Source of the DNA: a bacterium
GTDB lineage: Bacteria > Calditrichota > Calditrichia > RBG-13-44-9 > J042
NCBI GenBank assembly: GCA_015485355.1
Contig: WFTQ01000080.1
Coordinates: 1-36,991, forward strand
DNA: 36,991 nt
Reading direction: 5' to 3'
Shown here: positions 26,563-35,548 of the stretch, one piece after another
How positions within the stretch are numbered: position 1 is the stretch's first letter
How the letters are laid out: every line of letters begins with the position of its first letter
Notes under the pieces: generated by a model
Seen by the model: only the letters and a program-made list of their open reading frames with translations
Database searches by the model: none
What the model was told of the DNA's origin: nothing
Made by a program: the position numbers and the translations under genes

Positions 26563-26972
26563 CTTCCCCTCCAATAAAGAATGGTTAAGTGTTTTCCCTT
26601 CTGCACAACAACGATTTCGGTGTTTGGCCTTTTCTCCCCAATTCCTTGTTTTTGCAAAAACCATACCTTTAATCCGGATACGATCCTCTACCGGATCGAG
26701 ACATCCAAGAGCCTTTCGGCATGACCGGCCCAATTTACAAAAATCTATCCCCAAAAGGGAAATAATTGCTCAGTTCACCCATTTTCCTCTACTCCTAACC
26801 GTTCCGTCTTGCAGGCGTTTCATATTTTCCACCGATTCGGAATTGACATGGCGGGTAAAGGAGAGCGGTTTTTTAAATCCGATCCAGGCGCTGGGCGGCT
26901 GGGAAATATTTTTACACTTGTTTGCCATAGCGATCCTGAATTTATTATGCTTTCGAAAAAAGCGGGGGCAGA
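26563..26972. other. Divergent intergenic region OmpA-like gene / arginase
   Basis: A 410-bp gap with no credible gene. A plus-strand -10 candidate TATTAT (26943-26948) stands 24 nt before the arginase start; the -35 is ambiguous (TTGTTT at 19 nt or TTGCCA at 15 nt). A consensus TTGACA at about 26844 has no partner -10. Confidence 0.35.
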
Positions 26973-27887
26973 ATGGCCAGAAAAACGATTGGGTTGCTGT
27001 CGGTATACCTGGACCTTGGTGCCGGCCGCCGGGGAGTTGATATGGGGCCCTCCGCCATTCGGATTGCAGGGCTGGTTCACCGTCTTCAGCGTCTGGGATT
27101 CGGCATCCAGGAACTGGGTACCGTTCATGCCGGAGAACCCGAGGACGTTCACATGGGAGTTACTCGGGCCCGATATTTAGAGGAAGTGGCGGAGGTCTGC
27201 CGGCAGGTTCATCAGCGGATACGGAAAGCCCTGGAAGCCGGATGGATTCCTCTTGTCCTGGGAGGAGATCACAGCCTTTCCATCGGATCCGTTTCCGGTG
27301 TCGCGCGACATTTCCGCACCGACGGCCGGCGAATCGGGCTCATCTGGGTGGATGCGCATGCAGACATGAACACCCCTCAGACTTCTCCGTCCGGGAACAT
27401 TCACGGCATGCCTGTCAGCGTCCTGCTGGGCAAGGGAGAGAGCCGTTTAACGGCTCTCAACGGCGGTCGTCCCGCGTTGATGTCGGAAAATGTTTGCATT
27501 ATCGGCGCCCGGGATATCGATCCTGAAGAAAAACAGCTGGTCAAACAATCCGGCGTGCGGGTGTTTACCATGTCGGAGATCGATGAGCGGGGAATCGGGG
27601 CGTGCATGGAGGAAGCCCTCGAGCGGGCCACTGCGGGCACCGCGGGGTTCCACCTTTCCTTTGATCTGGATGCCATCGATCCCTGGGAAGCCCCCGGCGT
27701 GGGAACCCCCGTTTCGGGAGGACTGACCTATCGGGAAGCCCACCTGGTATGCGAAAAGGCGGCTCAATCCCGTCAAATGCTTTCCATGGAAGTGGTGGAG
27801 GTTAACCCGATTCTGGATTCCCGCAACCATACAGCCGAACTGGCCGTAAGTCTCATCGAAAGCGCGTTGGGTAAGCGAATACTCTAA
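26973..27887 (+). CDS. rocF: Arginase
   Basis: Binuclear Mn ureohydrolase converting arginine to ornithine and urea, 304 residues, full length. Metal ligands are in LVLGGDHSL (H100), WVDAHADMN (D127, H129, D131) and LSFDLDAIDP (D231, D233). SGNIHGMPVSVLLG carries the His that acts as proton shuttle in arginases, and this segment favours arginase over agmatinase or formiminoglutamase. Start: ATG at 26973 after a G-rich GCGGGGGCAG. It is followed 23 nt later by a haem-binding protein gene. No arginine transporter or ornithine enzyme is in the window. Confidence 0.92.
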   Translation: MARKTIGLLSVYLDLGAGRRGVDMGPSAIRIAGLVHRLQRLGFGIQELGTVHAGEPEDVHMGVTRARYLEEVAEVCRQVHQRIRKALEAGWIPLVLGGDHSLSIGSVSGVARHFRTDGRRIGLIWVDAHADMNTPQTSPSGNIHGMPVSVLLGKGESRLTALNGGRPALMSENVCIIGARDIDPEEKQLVKQSGVRVFTMSEIDERGIGACMEEALERATAGTAGFHLSFDLDAIDPWEAPGVGTPVSGGLTYREAHLVCEKAAQSRQMLSMEVVEVNPILDSRNHTAELAVSLIESALGKRIL

Positions 27888-27910
27888 TTCTAAATGGAAC
27901 AGGAGGAAGT

Positions 27911-28414
27911 ATGATGAGTCGCATTGTAAAATACGGGGTCGTCGCCGTACTGGCTCTATTTGTCTTCGTTCAATTCATTCCGGTAGACCGAAACAACCCA
28001 CCGGTTCAGGGTGCCATACGGGCGCCGAACGAGGTGATCACCATTCTGCGCAAAGCCTGCTACGATTGCCACTCCAATGAAACCCGCTGGCCATGGTATT
28101 CTCGAATCGCTCCCTTTTCCTGGCTGGTGGCCGAACACGTCCACGAGGGTCGCAAACACCTGAATTTTTCCACCTGGGATCAGTACAACCGAAAGAACAA
28201 AGACCACAAAATGGAAGATCTGATCGACGTCATAAAAGAAGGCGAAATGCCTTTAGCGTCCTACCTGCTCTTACACCCCGATGCCAGGCTTTCGCCTCAG
28301 GAGACCAAACGCCTGATTCAGTGGGCAAACGACATGCGCCGGAATCTGCGGGGGACCAACACCGGCCCCTCAGACGACCATGATGACGAAAGGGACGAAG
28401 AGGAAGACACTTGA
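27911..28414 (+). CDS. Haem-binding domain protein (Haem_bd family)
   Basis: A 167-residue membrane-anchored periplasmic protein with an N-terminal signal anchor (residues about 6-23) and the Haem_bd domain. The domain contains ILRKACYDCHSNETRWPWYSRIAPFSWLVAEHV, with one CxxCH for covalent c-type haem, and the conserved tail LHPDARLSPQETKRLIQWA. The last 20 residues are strongly acidic (DDHDDERDEEEDT). Similar small proteins often sit near cytochromes; here the neighbour is arginase. AGGAGG precedes two consecutive ATG codons (27911 and 27914), and the second has the better 7-nt spacing. Role in electron transfer is inferred. Confidence 0.88.
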   Translation: MMSRIVKYGVVAVLALFVFVQFIPVDRNNPPVQGAIRAPNEVITILRKACYDCHSNETRWPWYSRIAPFSWLVAEHVHEGRKHLNFSTWDQYNRKNKDHKMEDLIDVIKEGEMPLASYLLLHPDARLSPQETKRLIQWANDMRRNLRGTNTGPSDDHDDERDEEEDT

Positions 28415-28917
28415 TGGTCATTTCCAGAGTTGGGAGGGATTTTTCCGGTGAGCCTTCGCCCGCCCTCCCGTGCGGCGATGCTCGAACGGGGGTCACTTGG
28501 CCCAATCCCAATGCGATCTTGAGAGGATCATCCGGGGCGATGCAGATCCCCCGGATTCTTTCACCATCTTTACCGGCATGCATGACCGGCTCTCTTCTAC
28601 AGACCATTCGGGAATATGAATCGTGAAGTCGAACAACAAGGATCGGTTAAGGTCCCTCACCATCCAGAATCGTACCGTCTAATGCAACCATGATCCACGC
28701 TTGGGTATCGCCGGCTGTTCATCTCCACCCCAAAATCTTCGAATGAAACCGTCATCGATCGGATCGATCCCCGGAAGCTCCTTCTTCCCCTCGGCCAGCA
28801 TCCACCATCCCAGGGCCGCCAATAAATTTTCCATCAGGAAAGGAATTCATTGAGAAGTTCGGTAGATTATTGTAATTTTCCAGGGGAATCGAACGGCCAC
28901 ACATAAGGGAGTCGACC
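28415..28917. other. 500-bp gap upstream of the acyl-CoA dehydrogenase
   Basis: Holds a short minus-strand frame (28679-28834, listed separately), an interrupted inverted repeat GGGAGGG/CCCTCCC just after the haem-protein stop (about 28430-28470), and a poor promoter candidate TTGAGA-15-TGTAAT (28850-28876) pointing to the downstream gene. Nothing else is seen. Confidence 0.35.
28679..28834 (-). CDS. Possible small protein, 51 codons
   Basis: A minus-strand ATG frame with natural-looking composition: MENLLAALGWWMLAEGKK, then LPGIDPIDDGFIRRFWGGDEQ and a Lys/Arg tail. The first half would form an amphipathic helix. Third codon positions are G/C-rich, as in real genes of this window. Against it, no Shine-Dalgarno precedes the ATG and no family is recognised. 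It could be a real small protein or the relic of a longer gene. Confidence 0.3.
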   Translation of the reverse strand: MENLLAALGWWMLAEGKKELPGIDPIDDGFIRRFWGGDEQPAIPKRGSWLH

Positions 28918-30585
28918 ATGTTGCGCAATCAGCATTCACGCCTGTATTTGAGTTACGGTATGAACCACTTCACCATTGATGCGCCTTTTCAGTGGTTGCT
29001 GGAGGCTTACGGACTGGATTCAACTTATTTCCCGCTGCTGGCAAAGCTGGGGGATTACGTGGGCGGAAGATTTCTGGAGCTGGTTGATTACATTGACAAG
29101 ACTTCCCCTCCCGTTTTGCACATGTGGGACGTCAAAGGGCAACGGATGGACTGGGTACAATTGAATCCGGCGCATCAGCAACTGTTGGAGGATTTACTGG
29201 AACATCGGGTAATTTCGGCCGCTTTCCAGGAAGGGGCGCCCTGGCAATTTCATTATGCGGCCGGTTATTTAATTGCAGACGCCGGTATCTATTGTACCCT
29301 GACGGTTACCAATCAAACCGTTTATGCACTAAAAAAATACGGCGATGCCTTTCTTCGGGAAACGTATTTGCCTTGCTATTTGCCGGAAGAAGCGCGTCGG
29401 GCCTGGTTTGGGGCAACATTTTACACCGAGACCCAAGCGGGCAGCGATCTGGGAGCGACGGCGGCGGAAGCGGTACCGGAAAAGAACGGCTGGAAGATTT
29501 ATAGCAAGGATAAATATTTTGCCAGCAATGCGGGAATCGCCGATGGAGCGCTGGTGACAGCACGTCCGCGGGGAGCGCCCCCGGGAGCCAAAGGATTGGC
29601 CCTGTTTTTTGTTCCGGCCACCCTGCCCAACGGCCAACCCAATTACATAATCCGGCGCTTGAAAAATAAACTGGCCACCCGCGCCGTTCCCACCGGAGAA
29701 GTGGAGCTGAACGGCGCCGTGGCCTATCCACTGGGTGATCCGGAGCAAGGCATCTACATCGCTCTGGAAATCCTGACCTTAGCCCGCATTGCCAACAGCG
29801 TGGCCGCCATGGGACTTTCCCGAAAAGCCTATCTGGAAGCATTACAGTACACCGAACATCGGCTCACCTTTGGTAAACCGTTGATTGCCCATCCCTTGAT
29901 CAAGAAAGACCTTCTGGAAATGGAAATACTTCTGGAGGCCAATCTGGCCTTGGCTTTAAAAACCGTTGCCCGGTTTAACCAGAGTGCGGATCTGCACCCC
30001 CCTTATGATGCGCAATATCATTATGCACGTTTTCTGGGACACATTTCTAAAAACATGACGGCGGAAGCCGGCGCCCGGATCACCCGCCAGGCCATGGAAC
30101 TTTTTGGTGGTATCGGTTTTCTGGAGGAATTTCCCATTGCCCGCTGGCACCGGGAGGCCCTGGTGACGCCCATCTGGGAGGGGAGCAGCAATATTCAAGC
30201 GCTGGACATGCTGGAAGTCATCTTGAAGAAGCAGGTCCACCACCTTTTCTTTCAGGAAGCAGAGGCTGTTCTGGAATCGCATGCCGATTTTTCTGAGGGA
30301 GAGGTCCTTCATCATCACCTTCGTCAACTGCAGCAGGAGGTAGAGGAACTCTTGCGCAGCAAACCGGCCCAGGTTCAATTTATGGCCAAAGACCTATTGA
30401 CCCATTTCGGACATCTGGCCAATACCCTGGCCCTGCTTCAGGCCGCCGATCATTGTTCGGCTGCCGAAGCGAAGAGGCGTTTCCTGAACATTGCTGAATT
30501 GTATTGTATACAACACTTGCGCAAGGAAAGTCTTCCTCCCCGAACCCTGAACGGTGCGGATGAGATCATCCATTTTTGCCGATAA
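28918..30585 (+). CDS. Acyl-CoA dehydrogenase, AidB-like
   Basis: FAD flavoenzyme of the acyl-CoA dehydrogenase superfamily, 555 residues, longer than the typical 380. Visible blocks are FGATFYTETQAGSDLGAT (flavin and substrate loop), LARIANSVAAMGLSRKAYLEALQYTEHRLTFGKPL, RQAMELFGGIGFLEEFPIARWHREALVTPIWEGSSNIQALDML. The long N-terminal helical part and the C-terminal helical extension (about residues 440-555) are as in AidB and its relatives; AidB itself has been tied to the alkylation response, but most relatives have unknown substrates. Start: ATG at 28918, GGGAG 6 nt upstream. Monocistronic, convergent with htrA. Confidence 0.88.
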   Translation: MLRNQHSRLYLSYGMNHFTIDAPFQWLLEAYGLDSTYFPLLAKLGDYVGGRFLELVDYIDKTSPPVLHMWDVKGQRMDWVQLNPAHQQLLEDLLEHRVISAAFQEGAPWQFHYAAGYLIADAGIYCTLTVTNQTVYALKKYGDAFLRETYLPCYLPEEARRAWFGATFYTETQAGSDLGATAAEAVPEKNGWKIYSKDKYFASNAGIADGALVTARPRGAPPGAKGLALFFVPATLPNGQPNYIIRRLKNKLATRAVPTGEVELNGAVAYPLGDPEQGIYIALEILTLARIANSVAAMGLSRKAYLEALQYTEHRLTFGKPLIAHPLIKKDLLEMEILLEANLALALKTVARFNQSADLHPPYDAQYHYARFLGHISKNMTAEAGARITRQAMELFGGIGFLEEFPIARWHREALVTPIWEGSSNIQALDMLEVILKKQVHHLFFQEAEAVLESHADFSEGEVLHHHLRQLQQEVEELLRSKPAQVQFMAKDLLTHFGHLANTLALLQAADHCSAAEAKRRFLNIAELYCIQHLRKESLPPRTLNGADEIIHFCR

Positions 30586-30659
30586 TCGACGGTTGATCGC
30601 ACCAATTACCCTTTCCGTTTTCAGGCCCGCCAGGAAACCCTGATTAAAGCGGCATGCCA

Positions 30660-32318
30660 TTAATGTTCCGGCACCTGAACATAAACAACACGGTCCCGAT
30701 TCACCGTGGAACGGGTTCGCAGCAACATTTTCAAGATTTCCCCCGGGCGGGCTCGGGAAAGAATGCGATCAAAATCGGCTACGCTGTTGATGGGTTCTCC
30801 ATTGATTTCCAGCAAAATCTCTGCGGGAAAGATGTTTCCCACATCGGCTGGAGATCCGGGGGCCACCCGGGCGATATATACCCCGCGCTCCACACCAAAG
30901 TGGGCCATATCCTGCTCTGTAATATCGCGCAACGTCAGTCCCAACCTTTCGTATCTCAGCGGTTCGCTTTGCGGAGGAGCCGAAGCCTGCGCTTGACTGA
31001 TGGGTGCTTCTCCCAAAACCACATCCAGATCCAGAGAGCGCCCATCCCGCCAGATGGTAATCCGGACTCGGTCCCCCGGTGAATGTTGAGCAATCCGCAA
31101 TTGCAAATCGTTGACCGAGGTGACCTCGCGCCCATTCACCGCAATGATGATATCGCCCTGGCGAATACCGGCCTTTTCTGCAGGAAAGCCCTTTTGCACC
31201 CCTTGAACCAGAGCCCCAACCGGCCGCGGTAAGCCTACACCCTTTGCATTGGCATCGGAGACATTTTCGATGCTGACCCCCAGGAATCCCCGCCTGACGC
31301 GCCCGTAGCGCAATAAATCATCCGCCACTTTTTTGGCCAGGTTAATAGGAATGGCAAAACCGTAACCCTGGTACAGGCCTGTACGGGTGGCAATAGCCGT
31401 GTTGATTCCGATGACTTCCCCTTTCAGATTGACCAACGCTCCACCACTGTTACCCGGGTTGATCACCGCGTCGGTTTGTATAAAATTTTCGATGCGATAA
31501 TCCACATCAATAATACTGATATCGCGCCCAATGGCGCTAACGATCCCTGCCGTTACTGTGGAGGTGAAATTCAGGGGATTTCCTACCGCCATGACCCATT
31601 CGCCGATCTGAACACTGTCGGAATTTCCAATATAGGCGACGGGCAGGTCATTGGCATCTATTTTTACCAGAGCCACATCCGTGGTAGGATCACCGCCGAC
31701 ATAGCGGGCTTCGAATTCCCGTTTATCATATAATTTCACCCGCAGCTCCTGAGCCCCTTCCACCACATGATAGTTGGTCAGGATGTAGCCGTTATGCCCG
31801 ATGATAATGCCCGAACCGGTTCCGGGATGAAAAAATTCTCGTTCATCTTCTTCTTCCGAATCTTCCTTCTCTTTATCCTTTCGCGGAAGAAACCAGTGAA
31901 ATGAATCCCCTTTGGGGGCTTTTACCTTGCGTGTGCTGTGAATGGAGACCACTGCGGGCAGGATCCGTTTGGCAGCGGCGATGAAAAAGGGATTAGGATT
32001 GAGATAGGGAAAGGTTCGCTGATCGGGTTTTAACCGAGGCACTTCCGGCGTTACCCTGGGGGCCCGCATCCAGCCAATGGTATCCGTGGACGCCCGGGCA
32101 CGGTCCCCGGGCGCCACAGCCACAGCCGAGGTATCCTCCACCCCGGGGGAAGCTTCCCCGGGTACCGACGGTATCGGCACCTCAATGCGGAGGGTATCCC
32201 GCACAAGGGGTTCCCGCACCACCGGCTGAGTCACCGACGACACCACAATCACATATACCACCAGCCCGATCATAGCCAGACTGGTAAGCAGCACCAAAAT
32301 TTTCTTTATTAGGTCCAT
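30660..32318 (-). CDS. HtrA/Deg-type serine protease
   Basis: Periplasmic trypsin-like protease and chaperone for misfolded envelope proteins, 552 residues. It has an N-terminal membrane anchor (about residues 6-27), a Pro-rich linker, a protease domain with triad His184 (TNYHVVEG), Asp214 (DPTTDVALVKID) and Ser291 (NPGNSGGAL), and two PDZ domains (about 340-430 and 455-545). Between the first strand and the catalytic His there is an acidic insertion (KDKEKEDSEEEDEREF). A DegS-like single-PDZ role is excluded by the two PDZ domains. It follows a YugP-type zinc peptidase by 27 nt, so both are probably co-transcribed. The Shine-Dalgarno is weak. Confidence 0.93.
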   Translation of the reverse strand: MDLIKKILVLLTSLAMIGLVVYVIVVSSVTQPVVREPLVRDTLRIEVPIPSVPGEASPGVEDTSAVAVAPGDRARASTDTIGWMRAPRVTPEVPRLKPDQRTFPYLNPNPFFIAAAKRILPAVVSIHSTRKVKAPKGDSFHWFLPRKDKEKEDSEEEDEREFFHPGTGSGIIIGHNGYILTNYHVVEGAQELRVKLYDKREFEARYVGGDPTTDVALVKIDANDLPVAYIGNSDSVQIGEWVMAVGNPLNFTSTVTAGIVSAIGRDISIIDVDYRIENFIQTDAVINPGNSGGALVNLKGEVIGINTAIATRTGLYQGYGFAIPINLAKKVADDLLRYGRVRRGFLGVSIENVSDANAKGVGLPRPVGALVQGVQKGFPAEKAGIRQGDIIIAVNGREVTSVNDLQLRIAQHSPGDRVRITIWRDGRSLDLDVVLGEAPISQAQASAPPQSEPLRYERLGLTLRDITEQDMAHFGVERGVYIARVAPGSPADVGNIFPAEILLEINGEPINSVADFDRILSRARPGEILKMLLRTRSTVNRDRVVYVQVPEH

Positions 32319-32345
32319 GGAAATATCCGTACCATTTAATGGATT

Positions 32346-33032
32346 TCATTCCTCCGTCGCCATGTTTCGCAACAAAAGCAGACGGAGTAAATTCATTAAC
32401 GCCATGGTTGCGGCGGCCACATAGGTTAAGGCGGCTGCATTTAACACCTTTTTGGCACCATTGATCTCCTGTTCCGTTAAAAAACCGTGACCCTGAAGCT
32501 GTAACAGGGCGCGATTGCTGGCATTAAATTCCACCGGTAAAGTCACTACATGGAATAACACGACACCGGTGAAAAAGATGATCCCCAGGTCCATCAATCC
32601 GGGCATACTGAACAGCAGGCCGATAAAAAACAGGGGGAAGGCCATCCAGGACCCCAGATTGGTGACCGGTAAGATCGCATGGCGGATCTGCAGGGGTACA
32701 TAACCGGTGGCATGTTGTATGGCATGCCCCACCTCGTGTGCTGCCACGGCGATGGCGGCCAGGGAATCGCTATGATAATTCATGCTGGATAACCGCACGG
32801 TGCGAGATCGCGGGTCATAGTGATCCGACAGCTCGCCGGCAACTTCCTCGATCTCTACATCGGCAATCCCATTCATGCGCAGCAATTCCCGTGCAGCCTG
32901 ATAGCCGGTTAAGCCATGGGCATTGCGCACCGCATTGTACTTCCGGTAAGCGCTTTTGACCTTGCTCTGCGCGTAAACGGCCAAAATCAGCGCAGGAATC
33001 AACAGAATGAACGTTGGGTCCCAGAAAAACAT
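32346..33032 (-). CDS. YugP-type membrane zinc metallopeptidase
   Basis: A 228-residue inner-membrane protein of the Zn_peptidase_2 family. It has an N-terminal helix (about residues 5-22), then a catalytic segment with HEVGHAIQH (zinc ligands His99 and His103, catalytic Glu100), then three more hydrophobic helices and a final QEINGAKKVLNAAALTYVAAATMALMNLLRLLLL. The physiological substrate is not known for this family. AGGAGG precedes the ATG at 33032. It is the first gene of a pair with htrA, which suggests membrane or envelope quality control. Confidence 0.92.
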   Translation of the reverse strand: MFFWDPTFILLIPALILAVYAQSKVKSAYRKYNAVRNAHGLTGYQAARELLRMNGIADVEIEEVAGELSDHYDPRSRTVRLSSMNYHSDSLAAIAVAAHEVGHAIQHATGYVPLQIRHAILPVTNLGSWMAFPLFFIGLLFSMPGLMDLGIIFFTGVVLFHVVTLPVEFNASNRALLQLQGHGFLTEQEINGAKKVLNAAALTYVAAATMALMNLLRLLLLRNMATEE

Positions 33033-33374
33033 AGAAGAACTACCTCCTATTTTTATGTTTTCTTTTTCGAAATCATATATTACACAAATTTACAAAATTT
33101 TCATACTAAAATCAGCTAAGTTTATGGAAATCCGTCCTCACCCGCCGCCTCGGTTTCTCTAAACTTCTTTCTTCACCATCTGATTTATATAATTTTATGA
33201 TTTCAACACCCGCCCTTTCAATTGGTTCCCCTGTAAAGTTTGCTTCTTCTGTCGATTCCGTTTGCCGGGCCGCACAATCATGTTTCCCATATTCCGGCCG
33301 CCCTTCAGAAGAAAAGCACTTGCAAAGCGAAAGCAGGACATGTATTTTTTTCTAACGCACATGGGGTGAAAGCC
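33033..33374. other. Divergent AT-rich promoter region
   Basis: Gap between the divergent zinc peptidase and NYN gene. The part next to 33032 is strongly AT-rich (several TATAAT-like hexamers such as TAATAT and TATGAT on the minus strand near 33070) and probably carries the zinc peptidase promoter, but no box pair has correct spacing. No gene seen. Confidence 0.35.
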
Positions 33375-33890
33375 ATGCAAGGGACCATACTCATCGATGG
33401 TTATAATGTTCTCCATTCGCCGGCCTTTCATTTCCCGTTAAACCTGGACCTGGAAGGCCAGCGGGATCACCTGATCCGGCTGCTATACAGTTACGCCGAC
33501 CAGCATGGGGTGGACATTATTGTCGTGTTCGACAGTTCCCTGAACACCCCGCAACGGCAATTTCAGACACGCCGGGTTCGGGTGGTCTTTTCGAAACCGA
33601 ACCAAGAGGCCGATGCGGTCATCCGTCAGTACATTAGACAAGAACCGCACATCTCGCAACTGACCGTGGTGAGTTCCGATCAGGCCATCCGCTTTACCGC
33701 ATACGACCACGGCGCCCGGAGTTTAAGCAGCGAAGAGTTCTGCCGTCAACTGTTTTCCCTTCCCCCTTCCTCCGTGAAGAGAGCCGGCGAACCGGAAGAA
33801 ACCCGGGAGAAGTACGAACCCAACCTGAGTGATCAAGATATACAGGAGTGGATGGAACTCTTTAATCGGGACGATTCGAATGAAATTTAA
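33375..33890 (+). CDS. NYN-domain RNase, YacP/Rae1-like
   Basis: A 171-residue cytoplasmic protein of the NYN_YacP family (PIN-like nucleases; B. subtilis Rae1 cuts mRNA on the ribosome). The N-terminal ILIDGYNVLHS, then DIIVVFDSS, a conserved acidic EADAVIRQYI and TVVSSDQAIRFTAYDHGA place the Asp residues of the active site as in PIN folds. I take the ATG at 33375 (GGGGTG upstream) because the family usually starts with this strand; the frame is open further upstream. The last 11 nt overlap the start of the sensor kinase gene. Confidence 0.85.
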   Translation: MQGTILIDGYNVLHSPAFHFPLNLDLEGQRDHLIRLLYSYADQHGVDIIVVFDSSLNTPQRQFQTRRVRVVFSKPNQEADAVIRQYIRQEPHISQLTVVSSDQAIRFTAYDHGARSLSSEEFCRQLFSLPPSSVKRAGEPEETREKYEPNLSDQDIQEWMELFNRDDSNEI

Positions 33891-35202
33891 CCAATGGTTG
33901 ACCCATAAACCTTCCCTTTATGCCATTATCCTCCTGGGGATCGGACTGTTGATGGGATTGAACCTTTGGGGTTACTTTTTCTTGAATCGACTGGAAAATG
34001 AGATCCTATCCCAATTAACCCGGCAATTCAAACATTTCGGGCAAATTTCCACCCGCCTGTTTGACGGTGAGGAACTGGAATCCATCCATCCGGGAGAGGA
34101 AACCCGTGCCGAAGTTCTTTACTATCAGCAGCTTTTATGGGACATCCAGCAGAACAGCCAGCTCAGCGATATACTGGTGCTTACCCTGGACGGTCGGGTG
34201 TTAATCGATTATCGGGTGGATTTTACCATCGGGGACCCTCAAAACCGTTTCCCAACACAAACGGCATCTTTTTTACAAGCGCTGGAAGGGAAGTTTCCCG
34301 AACCCGAATTGCTGGAATTTGATGGGGATTTTTATCTAATAGGATACAGTCCCATCTTTAATTCCCTATACGGCAATGTGTCGGCCATTCTGGTGGCGGA
34401 GATGCCCACGCATTTTTTTACCACTCTGGTTTTCTTCCGCAAGGGATTGTTGATATTAGGGCTCGGGGCCATGGGACTGATCGGCGTTTTTTCTCTGGTA
34501 ATTTTGTTGGCCATTCGCCAGCTATTGTTTACCGAACGACGCCTTCAGGAACAACAGCGATTGGCCGAGCTGGGCCAGATGAGTGCCATGGTGGCCCACG
34601 AAATTCGCAATCCTTTAAGCATCATTAAAGGAAGTGCAGACGTGCTGCGCAAGAAATATGCTGCGGAAAAAAACGAAATGTTTGATTTCATCCCCGAAGA
34701 AATCGACCGCTTAAACCGCCTGGTCAACGAATTTTTACAATTCGCCCGCCAGACACCACTGCGCATCGAGAAGGTTGCTCCGGATGAACTCCTACATCAA
34801 CTGGTTCAACAACTTCAAGACTCCCGGATCCATTTAGAAACCCAGGCCGATAATCAGACCGTTCCTCTGGATACCGATGCCTTCAAGCAAATTTTGCTGA
34901 ACATTATCAGCAATGCCCAGAAGGCCACACCGCAAGAGGACGGACGAATTGAGATCCATACTCGGGTGGAAAGCGGCCGCCCCCGCCGATATGTGATCAC
35001 CATCCGGGACAATGGGAGTGGTATGGATCCGGAAACGCTGGCCCATATATTCGACCCTTTTTACAGTAAAAGCGCCACCGGCAGTGGTCTGGGAATGACC
35101 ATAAGCCGAAGGTTAGCCGAACAGATGGGAGGACACATTGAGGTATTCAGCCAGCCGGAAAAGGGCACAACAGTGGTTCTCACATTTCCTCTGTCCCGAT
35201 AG
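33880..35202 (+). CDS. Orphan sensor histidine kinase
   Basis: A 440-residue inner-membrane two-component sensor. It has TM1 (about residues 14-34), an extracytoplasmic sensing region of about 140 residues (cache-like, with DILVLTLDGRVLIDYRVDFTIGD), TM2 (about 187-213), no obvious HAMP, a HisKA domain with phospho-acceptor His240 in MVAHEIRNPLSIIKGSADVL, and a HATPase_c domain (N box NIISNAQKA, G1 DNGSGMD, F box FDPFYS, G2 GSGLGMTIS). The ATG overlaps the NYN gene end by 11 nt. No response regulator follows within the window, so its partner is elsewhere. Confidence 0.92.
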   Translation: MKFNQWLTHKPSLYAIILLGIGLLMGLNLWGYFFLNRLENEILSQLTRQFKHFGQISTRLFDGEELESIHPGEETRAEVLYYQQLLWDIQQNSQLSDILVLTLDGRVLIDYRVDFTIGDPQNRFPTQTASFLQALEGKFPEPELLEFDGDFYLIGYSPIFNSLYGNVSAILVAEMPTHFFTTLVFFRKGLLILGLGAMGLIGVFSLVILLAIRQLLFTERRLQEQQRLAELGQMSAMVAHEIRNPLSIIKGSADVLRKKYAAEKNEMFDFIPEEIDRLNRLVNEFLQFARQTPLRIEKVAPDELLHQLVQQLQDSRIHLETQADNQTVPLDTDAFKQILLNIISNAQKATPQEDGRIEIHTRVESGRPRRYVITIRDNGSGMDPETLAHIFDPFYSKSATGSGLGMTISRRLAEQMGGHIEVFSQPEKGTTVVLTFPLSR

Positions 35203-35514
35203 TGTTTGCCCCCTCCACCTCTGTGCCGGGAGCCGCCCCCCAACAGGAGCCGTAAAAAATTCACCCGCTTTTTTAAAATGGGCAACAGCTCCAGGAAAGA
35301 AACCCCTGACAAGCCTATCCGGTGCCTGACGGCACGGTACGGGACGAGCTCCAGACGGTACAACCAATCTGATCCAAGGGATTCCCGTCCTCCCCTGGTT
35401 TCCGCGTCCACCCTGTTCTTTATTCCCGGACAATTAAGATCAATGGACCACCCTATCGACCGGCGATGAAGCGAAAAATGGGACTTTTTGAAACATCAAA
35501 TACGTAATCTTTTA
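35203..35514. other. Gene-free stretch between histidine kinase and the AT-rich island
   Basis: No credible gene. It contains a perfect small hairpin GTGCC-tgac-GGCAC (about 35321-35334). Minus-strand frames run into the kinase gene and have no start signals. Confidence 0.35.
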
Positions 35515-35548
35515 CCCGAACTGGGGAAGTTTAAATCCCACTTTCGGG
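35515..35548. repeat. Imperfect inverted repeat at the left border of the AT-rich island
   Basis: Arms CCCGAACTGGGGA (35515-35527) and TCCCACTTTCGGG (35536-35548) match at 10 of 13 positions around an 8-nt AT-rich centre. The right arm lies inside the last codons of the deaminase gene. It may be its transcript end or a border of transferred DNA. Confidence 0.45.

Noticed and set aside
26844-26849. Consensus TTGACA as promoter of arginase
   Set aside because: No acceptable -10 hexamer at 15-19 nt; the TATTAT nearer to the gene is a better candidate.
35061-35411. 116-codon minus-strand frame overlapping the end of the sensor kinase
   Set aside because: A third of it is antisense to the conserved HATPase domain, and it has no start signal.
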